Part shown: piece after piece, positions 7,685-13,655 of the stretch | How the letters are laid out: each line of letters begins with the position of its first letter | How positions within the stretch are numbered: position 1 is the stretch's first letter | Source: a virus | Virus record (IMG/VR): IMGVR_UViG_3300042298_003385 | Span: 1-24,278 of that record | Length of the DNA stretch: 24,278 nucleotides | Direction: 5' to 3' (one strand) | Made by a program: the position numbers and the translations under genes | The notes under the pieces: model-generated | Told to the model about the DNA's origin: nothing | The model's input: only the letters and a program-made list of their open reading frames with translations | Database searches by the model: none

Positions 7685-7951
7685 ATGAAAATCGTTCTCA
7701 CGGCAGCGGTGGCCGGGACGGCGACGATGGAGTCGACGGTCGACGATGTGGCGGTGGCGCTCACAATCGGTGTCGACGACGAGCAGACCGAGGTGTGTGT
7801 GGTGTCGCCTGTCGATCAGCAAGTGCTGGCGCAGATGACAAGCCAAGACGGCACGATCGCCAGGTGGGCGGCCGAGCTCGTCGCTGCACTACTCGCCAAA
7901 TCCGCGTACGTACGCGGGGGGGGGGGCGACCCGCGCAGGGTAGGTCGCTAG
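7685..7951 (+). CDS. Small protein of unknown function in the immunity region
   Basis: ATG 7685 is chosen because GGAGG ends about five bases before it; an ATG 12 bases earlier lacks a ribosome site. The 88-residue product has a short Ala/Val-rich N-terminus, an acidic middle (VDDEQTEVCVV) and a hydrophobic helix (AAELVAALLA). No family is recognised. Near its 3' end is an uninterrupted run of eleven Gs (7916-7926), so length changes there would alter the last ten or so residues. It converges on the repressor gene; the two stop codons share the bases CTAG. Position between integrase and repressor suggests a lysogeny-related role. Confidence 0.5.
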   Translation: MKIVLTAAVAGTATMESTVDDVAVALTIGVDDEQTEVCVVSPVDQQVLAQMTSQDGTIARWAAELVAALLAKSAYVRGGGGDPRRVGR

Positions 7952-8316
7952 GAACCGCGCTCGTTACCACGATCGCGGTCGATCCATCCGCGTAGGATCA
8001 TGTCGACGGTTGCAGCGCGCTCTGGCGTCCAGGTGACGCGATCCACGAGCGCCTGCAACGCCGGCACAGGCGAAGAAGGATCTCGGGGAGCCATCGGCGG
8101 TCGATGACCGGCGAGCTCGAGCACCTGGTCGATGGACACGCTGAACACGTCGGAGATCGTGTCACAGGAACGCGGGTCGGGCAGGCGCTCTCCGCGGAAC
8201 CAGCGGTTGACCACCGAAGACGACACGCCAAGACGGCGAGCGGCATCGGCCTGATTCCACTCGCGTCGCCTCAGTTCACGTTGAAACCACGCAGCAAAGG
8301 CATCGCTGTCTGACAT
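7948..8316 (-). CDS. Xre-family repressor, CI-like
   Basis: The 122-residue protein has a Cro/CI-type helix-turn-helix at about 7-67; NQADAARRLGVSSSVVNRWFRG holds the two DNA-contact helices. The C-terminal part (75-122) is short and has no S24 protease fold or catalytic Ser/Lys, so RecA-stimulated self-cleavage is unlikely. The ATG at 8316 has no clear Shine-Dalgarno; an in-frame GTG six bases earlier is possible. It is divergent from the Cro-like gene, and both share the 8317-8365 control region. It is the best candidate for the immunity repressor. Lack of self-cleavage would fit induction through the LexA-type box instead, which is an inference. Confidence 0.8.
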   Translation of the reverse strand: MSDSDAFAAWFQRELRRREWNQADAARRLGVSSSVVNRWFRGERLPDPRSCDTISDVFSVSIDQVLELAGHRPPMAPRDPSSPVPALQALVDRVTWTPERAATVDMILRGWIDRDRGNERGS

Positions 8317-8330
8317 GCCCACAATGCTAG

Positions 8331-8359
8331 TTGACAGGGTTGTCAGGTTGGAGTAGGAT
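8331..8359 (+). promoter_or_regulatory. Consensus sigma-70-type early promoter (PR-like)
   Basis: TTGACA (8331-8336, exact -35) and TAGGAT (8354-8359, 4 of 6 to TATAAT) are exactly 17 bases apart. The ATG of the Cro-like gene begins seven bases after the -10, so the transcript should start at or next to the ATG and be leaderless. It would drive the long early operon. Confidence 0.8.
8332..8345. promoter_or_regulatory. Probable repressor/Cro operator
   Basis: TGACA-N4-TGTCA is an inverted repeat lying over the -35 element and the spacer of the early promoter, where a bound Xre protein would block RNA polymerase. A related TGTC-T-GACA sits at 8307-8315 over the repressor start codon and may be a second site. 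Confidence 0.6.
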
Positions 8360-8365
8360 GCTGCC

Positions 8366-8629
8366 ATGAAGCAATTGCCCCCGCGCTACCGCGCTACGAA
8401 TGTGGTTCTAACCATACGCGATCAGGGCCGTACCGTGTCGTGGCTGGCCAGGAGAATCGGTGTATCCAGGCAGTACACGAGCAGTGTGGTGCACGGCCAC
8501 ATCGATGTCGCCGAACCGGTTGCGATTCGCATCGCGACAGAGATCGGCGTGCCCTTTTTTTTGCTCTTTGAAGTGTCAAAGAGCAGTGAAATCAACCCAG
8601 ATCGGGTAGACGCGGAGGTGCTGGTGTGA
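8366..8629 (+). CDS. Cro-like helix-turn-helix protein, leaderless
   Basis: The 87-residue protein has a compact helix-turn-helix (about 21-65: TVSWLARRIGVSRQYTSSVVHG), then a hydrophobic helix and an acidic tail. As first gene behind the early promoter and divergent from the repressor it occupies the cro position. The ATG lies six bases past the -10 element with no room for a ribosome site, so initiation on leaderless mRNA is expected. It probably represses the lysogenic side and tunes the early operon. It overlaps the next gene by GTGA. Confidence 0.75.
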   Translation: MKQLPPRYRATNVVLTIRDQGRTVSWLARRIGVSRQYTSSVVHGHIDVAEPVAIRIATEIGVPFFLLFEVSKSSEINPDRVDAEVLV

Positions 8630-8976
8630 GCGAGCTGATGGGGATTGACGAGGTGGTGGCGCTGGCGGGACAGGGCGCGGCGGACATGGCTGGGCGGTGG
8701 CGCGCTGTCTACCGCACGGCAGGGATTCCGCCGCAGTGGGTGGCGGACGAGACGCTGTCGCTGGCCCGGGCGCTGGTGGAGGACGCGCTGGGGGTGAACG
8801 CGCTGGTCCAGCGGTGGCAGCGCGAGCACGGGAGCCGGGAGCAGCAGGAGGTGGCCGGGGAGTTCTTCGCCACGATGCAGGGCGTGCATCGGCAGCTCGA
8901 GCGGCTGGGGCTCGAGGGGATCGACCGGCTGTGCGAGCGACTCGCTGGCGCAGAGGTCGTTGTTCATGCGGTCTGA
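8626..8976 (+). CDS. Conserved-looking helical early protein, unknown
   Basis: GTG 8626 overlaps the Cro-like stop; an ATG at 8638 would shorten it by four residues. The 116-residue product is predicted to be all-helical, acidic, with no membrane segment, cysteine motif or helix-turn-helix that I can recognise. It is translationally coupled to the Cro-like gene, so it is an immediate-early product. Function unknown. Confidence 0.6.
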   Translation: MSELMGIDEVVALAGQGAADMAGRWRAVYRTAGIPPQWVADETLSLARALVEDALGVNALVQRWQREHGSREQQEVAGEFFATMQGVHRQLERLGLEGIDRLCERLAGAEVVVHAV

Positions 8977-9013
8977 AGTGCACGGCTCGTGCCATGGGCG
9001 CGGGGAGGTTGTG

Positions 9014-9376
9014 ATGGCTGAAGGGATGTGGCTCTCGATCGCGGAGGCGGCGCGGGAGCTCGGGGTGTCGGAGCCGACGGTGGTGGCTGGTGTCGAGCAG
9101 GGGCGGATCGAGGCGGTCCGCCTGGGCGAGACGCACCGGGTGACGCGGATTCACCGGCACGCGCTGATGCCGTGGTTGAAGGGTGAGTTCAACCGGAGCC
9201 AGGCGGCGGCGCGAGCGGCGCTGGTGGTGCGGATGCGCGAGCAGCGGCTGGTGGTGGAGCGGATGGAGGCGGAGCTCGATCGGGAGCGTCGCCGGTTGCT
9301 CGAGGTGATGCGGGAGGTGGAGCACGAGGCGGGCGCCTCGGTGACGGACGACGGACGTCGTCTGCGGGTGGTCTGA
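9014..9376 (+). CDS. Excisionase-type / MerR-like helix-turn-helix protein
   Basis: The start is ATG 9014, with GGGGAGG about five bases upstream, rather than earlier in-frame codons. Residues 6-57 (LSIAEAARELGVSEPTVVAGVEQGRIEAVRLGETHRV and on) form the winged helix of the excisionase/MerR-like HTH_17 group, ending at MPWLKG. Residues 65-108 form a charged coiled coil suited to dimerisation. It is the best excisionase (Xis) candidate in the window, but such domains also serve as early regulators. Directly after its stop comes a strong hairpin. Confidence 0.7.
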   Translation: MAEGMWLSIAEAARELGVSEPTVVAGVEQGRIEAVRLGETHRVTRIHRHALMPWLKGEFNRSQAAARAALVVRMREQRLVVERMEAELDRERRRLLEVMREVEHEAGASVTDDGRRLRVV

Positions 9377-9404
9377 GGCTCGCGCGGCGGCAACCGCGCG
9401 AGCC
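9377..9404 (+). other. Perfect intergenic hairpin within the early operon
   Basis: GGCTCGCGCGG (9377-9387) pairs perfectly with 9394-9404 around a six-base loop. It begins immediately after the stop codon at 9376. It is followed by CCAAGGAG, the ribosome site of the next gene, not by a T run, so it is more likely an mRNA-stability, attenuation or processing element than a full terminator. Confidence 0.65.
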
Positions 9405-9422
9405 CCAAGGAGAAGAACGACC

Positions 9423-9725
9423 GTGATCAATTCTAACAGGCACGACAAGGACGATCTGATGGACCAGCAGCGGCGCTTCATGACGATCGACCGGCCTCGC
9501 GGCGTGGAGCCGGTGACGCTGTACGTGCGGCCGGTGACGCCGACGCAGGCGCTCCACAACGTCGAGATGGCGCTGGTGCTCGTGCGGGACTGGCGCGAGG
9601 AAGCGCTGGAGCTGCGGACGTTGCGGCTGCGGGATCGGGTGGAGATCCAGAACCTGCAGGAGCTGCTGGCGGACGCGCTGTGGGACCTGGAGCAGCTGCG
9701 CAAGCGCTGTGAGGAGGCCGAGTAA
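9423..9725 (+). CDS. Early helical protein, unknown
   Basis: GTG 9423 has AAGGAG about nine bases upstream. The 100-residue product has a polar N-terminus (about 1-40), then a long amphipathic helix likely to form a coiled coil (about 45-98). No family is recognised. A start at ATG 9459 is possible. It ends in TAATG, sharing one base with the next gene. Confidence 0.6.
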   Translation: MINSNRHDKDDLMDQQRRFMTIDRPRGVEPVTLYVRPVTPTQALHNVEMALVLVRDWREEALELRTLRLRDRVEIQNLQELLADALWDLEQLRKRCEEAE

Positions 9726-9946
9726 TGGCGGCGGTGGAGTCGGTTGGTGGGCGCCGGGGCTCGTGGCGCATCGATGTGGCGGAGGACGGCGGGTACGTGG
9801 TGTTGACGGTGGTCTATGTGGACCTTCGCGGCATTGACCAGCCAGTGGTCGACGCGCAGGACGTGGAGATCGACCCGCAGGACGCGCTGACGCTGGCCGA
9901 GGTGCTGCGCAAGGCGGCGCTCGCTGCCGGGATGCAGACGTGGTGA
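9725..9946 (+). CDS. Small early protein, unknown
   Basis: ATG 9725 overlaps the upstream TAA by one base. The 73-residue protein has a beta-rich first half (GSWRIDVAEDGGYVVLTVVYVD) and a helical end (ALTLAEVLRKAALAAG). A similar strand-then-helix arrangement occurs in the 65-residue product of 15361-15558, so the two may be distant relatives. No function can be given. Confidence 0.6.
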   Translation: MAAVESVGGRRGSWRIDVAEDGGYVVLTVVYVDLRGIDQPVVDAQDVEIDPQDALTLAEVLRKAALAAGMQTW

Positions 9947-10047
9947 ACCGCGACCCGTGGCGGGATGGCTATCGGTCGTGGTCGTGGGGCGAGCGGGATC
10001 GGGCGCGGCGGAGCTGGCGACGGTGGTTGCCGCGATGGTCGAGGTGA
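9943..10047 (+). CDS. Possible 34-residue Trp/Arg-rich peptide
   Basis: A GTG overlapping the previous stop in the usual GTGA manner opens a 34-residue frame rich in Trp and Arg (RDGYRSWSWGERDRARRSW). It would fill the only gap in an otherwise gapless operon. Composition is extreme, no family is known, and the evidence is only the coupled start. Confidence 0.3.
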   Translation: MNRDPWRDGYRSWSWGERDRARRSWRRWLPRWSR

Positions 10048-10256
10048 CGGTGGTGCGACTGGTGGTGCTGTTCGGTGCGGGTGCGGCGATCGGGACGTTC
10101 GGGGCGTTGCTGCTGGCGATCCGGGTCGCGGAGACGGTGACCCACGAGATGCGCGTGGCGCGCGAGTTCGAGCACCGGCAGTGGCGCGCGTTTGTGCGTC
10201 GGCAGGTGCGTGGTGGGCGCTCGATGACGGGCGCCGATCAGATCGGAGTGAACTAG
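10035..10256 (+). CDS. Small single-span membrane protein
   Basis: The 73-residue product from ATG 10035 has a clear membrane helix (about 7-31, VVRLVVLFGAGAAIGTFGALLLAI) and a basic cytoplasmic-type C-terminus. An in-frame GTG at 9957 would add 26 residues, but neither start has a good ribosome site. It ends at TAG directly before the ATG of the annealing protein. Phage early membrane peptides often act in superinfection exclusion; nothing in the sequence proves that here. Confidence 0.5.
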   Translation: MVEVTVVRLVVLFGAGAAIGTFGALLLAIRVAETVTHEMRVAREFEHRQWRAFVRRQVRGGRSMTGADQIGVN

Positions 10257-10964
10257 ATGGGCGGGCAGCGGTTCGACCTCAAGGACTACATCCCGGTGCA
10301 GGAGCGGATCAACTTCTTCTGGCGGGACTACCCGGACGGGCACATCACGACGCAGCTGATGAGCGATCCGGAGGACTTCACGCTCTGCCGCTATCGGGCG
10401 GAGGTGTACCGCTCGCTCGAGGACAAGCGGCCGGCGGCGACAGGGCACGCGTTCGAGCGGGCCGGGCAGGGGATGGCGAACCAGACGTCGCACGAGGAGA
10501 ACTGCGAGACCTCGGCGATCGGGCGGGCGCTAGCGAACCTGGGGTACGCGACGAGCCACTCGCAGCGGCCGAGCCGGGAGGAGATGGGCAAGGTGCAGCG
10601 GGCGGAGGCGGAGCACAAGCCGAAGGCGACACCGGCCCAGGCGCCGCAGCAGCCACCGCAGCAGCCGGCCCCGGTCGAAGCCCAGCAGCCGGTGGCGGAC
10701 AAGGACGATGCGGCTGCGCCGATCAACCAGAAGGGGATGGGCGCGCTGCACGCGGCGGCGGGGAAGCGAAACCTGAGCCACGACGACGTGAAGGCGATGG
10801 CGGTGGCGCGCTACGGCGTGACGTCGACGAAGGAGCTGACGGTCGGGCAGGGGCGGGAGCTGTACGTGTGGCTGTCGCAGACGCCGGACGAGCAGCTGGT
10901 CGATCTGGTGGTCGCTGCGCGGGAGCAGCTGCGGCGGTCGGGCGTGAACCCGATGTTCGCCTAG
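10257..10964 (+). CDS. ERF/Rad52-like single-strand annealing protein (probable)
   Basis: The 235-residue protein has an N-terminal domain (1-100) that starts YIPVQERINFFWRDYPDG and ends ENCETSAIGRALANLGYA. This conserved helix is typical of phage ERF/Rad52-like annealing proteins. A Gln/Pro/Ala-rich linker follows (120-155). The C-terminal module (156-210, INQKGMGALHAAAG to QGRELYVWL) resembles a domain often attached to such proteins. It would pair homologous single strands during recombination or repair of phage DNA, working with the SSB encoded next and the RusA resolvase downstream. The assignment rests on remembered family signatures. Confidence 0.6.
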   Translation: MGGQRFDLKDYIPVQERINFFWRDYPDGHITTQLMSDPEDFTLCRYRAEVYRSLEDKRPAATGHAFERAGQGMANQTSHEENCETSAIGRALANLGYATSHSQRPSREEMGKVQRAEAEHKPKATPAQAPQQPPQQPAPVEAQQPVADKDDAAAPINQKGMGALHAAAGKRNLSHDDVKAMAVARYGVTSTKELTVGQGRELYVWLSQTPDEQLVDLVVAAREQLRRSGVNPMFA

Positions 10965-10974
10965 GAGGAATGAC

Positions 10975-11337
10975 GTGGCGAGTGGGGCGCATGTGACGGT
11001 GATCGGGCACCTCGGGGCGGACGCGCAGCTCGAGTACGCGCAGAGCGGGACGGCGCGGTTGCGGTTTCGGGTTGCGGTCAGCGATGGCACGGAGCGGGAG
11101 CCGCACACGACGTGGTTCTCGGCCACGTTGCTGGGGAAGCGCGCGGAGCAGTGGTCCGAGTGGGGGCTGGTGAAGGGCGCGCTGGTGGCGGTGATCGGGC
11201 GGCTGAGCGTGCGGGAGTGGGAGTCGAAGGAGGGGGAGCGGCGGTTTACGCCGGAGGTGCTGGTGGACCAGGTGCTGAAGCTGGACAAGCAGCAGCAGTC
11301 TAACGGGGCGCAGGCCAACGGCGTGGTGCCGTTCTAG
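10975..11337 (+). CDS. ssb: Single-stranded DNA-binding protein
   Basis: GTG 10975 has AGGAGGA about five bases upstream. The 120-residue protein is one OB fold (about 2-100) with the SSB pattern VTVIGHLGADAQLEY, LRFRVAVSD, TTWFSATLLGKRAEQ and KGALVAVIGRLSVREW. The tail is short and ends GVVPF. That resembles the usual PF tip but lacks the run of acidic residues that bacterial SSBs use to recruit partners. It should coat single strands made by replication and recombination. Confidence 0.88.
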   Translation: MASGAHVTVIGHLGADAQLEYAQSGTARLRFRVAVSDGTEREPHTTWFSATLLGKRAEQWSEWGLVKGALVAVIGRLSVREWESKEGERRFTPEVLVDQVLKLDKQQQSNGAQANGVVPF

Positions 11338-11346
11338 GAGGGCGCG

Positions 11347-12129
11347 ATGAACTGGCTGCGGCTCTATCACGAGGTGCTCGACGACCCGAAGGTGCAGCGG
11401 CTCGACCCGGTGGTGTTCAAGGCGTGGGTCAACCTGCTCTGCCTCGCGAGCCGCAGCCAGCCGCGCGGGGTGCTCCCGGGAATCGAGGACATCGCGTTCG
11501 CGTTGCGGATGGGAACCGACGAAACGAATGCCGCCGTGGAGCTCCTGGTGGCTCGTGGGCTGATCGATCGCACCAAGAGCGGGCTAGCGATGCACAACTG
11601 GGAAGCGAGGCAATTCAAGTCAGACAACGTTTCAGAGCGCGTGCGTCGTCATCGACAGGCAACGTCTGGTGAAACGTTACATGAAACGTTGCGCGATAAG
11701 ACGGCTGTAACGGATGAGCAACGTTCCACGGAACGGAATAGTAACGCCCTAGATACAGAACAGAACAGAACAGAAACAGAGCAGAGCAGAGGAGATATGG
11801 GCGCTAGCGCGCCAGCAAAAGTGACGCCGATCGAGAAGGGGAAGCGGGGGACGAAGGCGCCGAAGCATTTCGACCTCGATGCGGAGCACTACGACGCGGC
11901 GGAGGCGCTGGGGTTCACGACGCAGCAGACGGTGGACGAGACGGCGCGGTTCCTCGACTGGCACCGGGCGAAGGGGACGACGCACGTGGACTGGACCGCG
12001 GCGTGGCGGAACTGGATGCGGAAGGCTCGGGACCTGAAGGCCGAGCGCGGCTCAAAGCAGACCGATGCGGACTACTGGGCGGAGTTCGACCGGCTGACGG
12101 GCGGCGGTGATGTGGAGGTGGGGCCGTGA
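11347..12129 (+). CDS. Replication initiator / replisome organiser
   Basis: The 260-residue protein has an N-terminal winged helix of the phage replisome-organiser type (1-90, MNWLRLYHEVLDDPKVQRL to GVLPGIEDIAFAL). A polar linker follows (94-150), then a C-terminal DnaT/primosome-like domain (172-230: HFDLDAEHYDAAEALGF, VDWTAAWRNWMRKA). It would bind the origin and load the replication fork with the product of the next gene. The linker is encoded by AT-richer DNA full of AACGTT boxes and pentamer repeats, as in lambda O, so the gene probably contains its own origin. ATG 11347 is preceded by AGGAGGGCG. The end overlaps the next gene by GTGA. Confidence 0.8.
   Translation: MNWLRLYHEVLDDPKVQRLDPVVFKAWVNLLCLASRSQPRGVLPGIEDIAFALRMGTDETNAAVELLVARGLIDRTKSGLAMHNWEARQFKSDNVSERVRRHRQATSGETLHETLRDKTAVTDEQRSTERNSNALDTEQNRTETEQSRGDMGASAPAKVTPIEKGKRGTKAPKHFDLDAEHYDAAEALGFTTQQTVDETARFLDWHRAKGTTHVDWTAAWRNWMRKARDLKAERGSKQTDADYWAEFDRLTGGGDVEVGP
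11626..11791. other. Probable origin of replication inside the initiator gene
   Basis: Four AACGTT boxes start at 11626, 11673, 11685 and 11720, with a variant AACGTC at 11661. Spacings are 35, 12, 12 and 35 bases, symmetric about the middle box. Downstream, CAGAA occurs four times and CAGAG three times in tandem (11756-11791) in an A-rich tract. Iterons next to an easily melted tract, within the initiator's linker, match the lambda ori/O arrangement. Confidence 0.65.
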
Positions 12130-12656
12130 CCTCGTTGAAGCAGGCGCTCGCGGAGTTGCGGACGGCGTTTCCGCAGCGGGATGTGCCGGTGGCGACGCTG
12201 GCGTTGTACGCGCGGCAGCTGGCGGACCTCGATGAGGCGGCGGTGGTGGACGCGGTGTACCGCCTGATCCGGACGGCCAAGTTCTTCCCGACGATTTCGG
12301 AGATCCGGGAGGCGGCGGTGGCCGGCGGGCCGATGGACGGCCTGGCGGAGGCGGCGTGGGCGGAGGTGCGCAAGGAAGCGGCGCGGGTGGGCTGGAACCG
12401 GGGGCCGGTGATGCGGAACCGGGAGCTGGTGGAGGCGGAGGCGCCGGTGTTTGCGAACCCGATCACGGAGGCGGCGGTGGCGTCGATGTCGTGGCGGCTG
12501 ATCTGCCTCGGGGAGCAAGCGGAGGTGCGGGAGCAGTTCCTGTGGACGTGGAAGAACCTGTCGAGCGGGCTGGTGAAGCGCGGGCAGGCGGCGGACGGGG
12601 GGCTGAAGGGGCTGCCGGGGGCGTCGGATTTGGTGGCGCTGAAGAGGGTGAAGTGA
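12126..12656 (+). CDS. Helicase-loader-like replication protein (G39P-type)
   Basis: GTG 12126 is coupled to the initiator by GTGA. Residues 1-65 (LAELRTAFPQRDVPVATLALYARQLADL, then RTAKFFPTISEIREA) follow the pattern of phage helicase loader/inhibitor proteins such as G39P, a helical bundle that binds a DnaB-type helicase. Residues 66-176 are helical and charged without a known motif. Following an initiator gene strengthens the call. The DNA is strongly G-rich on the coding strand. No helicase gene is present here, so the host helicase is the probable partner. Confidence 0.7.
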   Translation: MTSLKQALAELRTAFPQRDVPVATLALYARQLADLDEAAVVDAVYRLIRTAKFFPTISEIREAAVAGGPMDGLAEAAWAEVRKEAARVGWNRGPVMRNRELVEAEAPVFANPITEAAVASMSWRLICLGEQAEVREQFLWTWKNLSSGLVKRGQAADGGLKGLPGASDLVALKRVK

Positions 12657-13555
12657 TGGTGACGAAGAACGACCAGGTCGGGCGGTCCGGCAAGACGCTC
12701 GACAAGCACGTCGAAATGCGAAAGCTATTTGGGATGGCGCTCACGTTCACGAAGAACCTGCGTGCAGGGAAATACCCGCATGAGAAGACGCTGTCCAAGT
12801 TTGTCTATGTCGACCTGCACGCTGGATGCGGTGTTTATCCGGACGGAACAATCGGAAGCCCGCAGTTGTTTATCGACGAAGCCGAGCGCCTCGGTGAGCC
12901 GTATCACGCGATTCTTTGCGAGGTCGGCGCCGAGCAACTGATGAGCTTGCACTCACTTTACGGCAGGAATCCGAACGTCACGGTGGTCGGTGGTGATCAC
13001 ATGCGCACCGTTGAATCTGTGCGTTCGGTTATCCAGCAGGTTCGTGGCGACCGTGGGATTGTCTACGGCCTGGTGCTTGCCGATCCGAATGGAGCTGATG
13101 TTCCGGTGGAGGTGATCAACCAGATTGCCTCTGGATTCAAGGGCTCGCGCATTGACGTTGCGATATCGACGGGAGCGACCTCGTTTAAGCGTCGTGATGG
13201 CCAGCGGCTTCCTGGCGTGTTGGGTGGGATTAACAAGCGGTACTTCAAGTGTTTTTGGGATATCGGGGGGAAGTGGCAGTGGCAGATCTGGGTCGCGTCG
13301 AACTGGACGAATGCCGGAAAGAGCTTCCCCGCTGGAGCTCACTGGATGGACAGCAAGGGGAATCAAGAGGACGCGTTACTCAAGGCGGCTTTCACGAGCA
13401 GAGAAAGAGCGGTCGGCCTGCATCTCCGTATCGAACCTACCGCGAGTATCTCCGTCATCCCGAGTTCCGGAAGGTCCGAGCGCAGGTCTTCTCCCGATCA
13501 GGAGGTTGGTGCGAACGATGCCGGGTTGCCCCAGCAACTGAGCCTCATCACCTGA
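12656..13555 (+). CDS. tcmP: TcmP-family three-Cys-motif partner protein, methyltransferase-like; 3' end doubtful
   Basis: ATG 12656 overlaps the previous TGA by one base. The 299-residue frame has a Rossmann-type methyltransferase-like core: VYVDLHAGCG (Asp53, Gly56, Gly59), an ILCEVG strand end (Glu89) and VLADPNG (Asp143-Pro-Asn). It resembles TcmP, named for occurring beside the three-Cys-motif gp37/gp68 protein, here encoded at 13656-15197. Residues up to about 250 look like real protein. The last 47 or so (from about 13405) are low-complexity and are the out-of-frame reading of the HNH coding sequence, so a one-base indel or an overlap is suspected. The substrate is unknown. The island is less GC-rich than its neighbours, suggesting acquired cargo. 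Confidence 0.7.
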   Translation: MVTKNDQVGRSGKTLDKHVEMRKLFGMALTFTKNLRAGKYPHEKTLSKFVYVDLHAGCGVYPDGTIGSPQLFIDEAERLGEPYHAILCEVGAEQLMSLHSLYGRNPNVTVVGGDHMRTVESVRSVIQQVRGDRGIVYGLVLADPNGADVPVEVINQIASGFKGSRIDVAISTGATSFKRRDGQRLPGVLGGINKRYFKCFWDIGGKWQWQIWVASNWTNAGKSFPAGAHWMDSKGNQEDALLKAAFTSRERAVGLHLRIEPTASISVIPSSGRSERRSSPDQEVGANDAGLPQQLSLIT

Positions 13556-13647
13556 TCTATCCGAAGTGGGGCACGTTTGACCTGCCGGAGAACCTGATTG
13601 CGGTGTGCCACCACTGCCACTGCGAGATTCACGACAAGCCGGACTGA
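13279..13647 (+). CDS. HNH endonuclease, start uncertain
   Basis: From about 13411 the frame encodes a good HNH nuclease: WCERC, EPHHLIYPKWGTFDLPENLIAVCHHCHCEIHDK, with two zinc CxxC pairs and the catalytic His in HHLI. It ends nine bases before the next ATG. Within the part that looks like real protein there is no ATG, GTG or TTG. The first usable start with a G-rich ribosome site is GTG 13279, deep inside the TcmP frame (others at 13249 and 13273). Either the gene overlaps tcmP by over 270 bases, or tcmP and HNH form a single gene split by a one-base deletion near 13403-13407. Cutting activity is plausible from motif integrity. Confidence 0.6.
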   Translation: MADLGRVELDECRKELPRWSSLDGQQGESRGRVTQGGFHEQRKSGRPASPYRTYREYLRHPEFRKVRAQVFSRSGGWCERCRVAPATEPHHLIYPKWGTFDLPENLIAVCHHCHCEIHDKPD

Positions 13648-13655
13648 GGTGCGTG

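Noticed and set aside
9965-10996. A 343-codon plus-strand frame covering the annealing-protein gene
   Set aside because: Its product is Gly/Ala/Arg-rich with no motif, while the overlapping frame carries the ETSAIGRALA signature and fits the operon spacing.
13381-13420. Programmed -1 frameshift joining TcmP and HNH
   Set aside because: A -1 shift would join the frames, but no X-XXY-YYZ slippery heptamer or strong downstream structure is evident. A one-base deletion or overlap is simpler.
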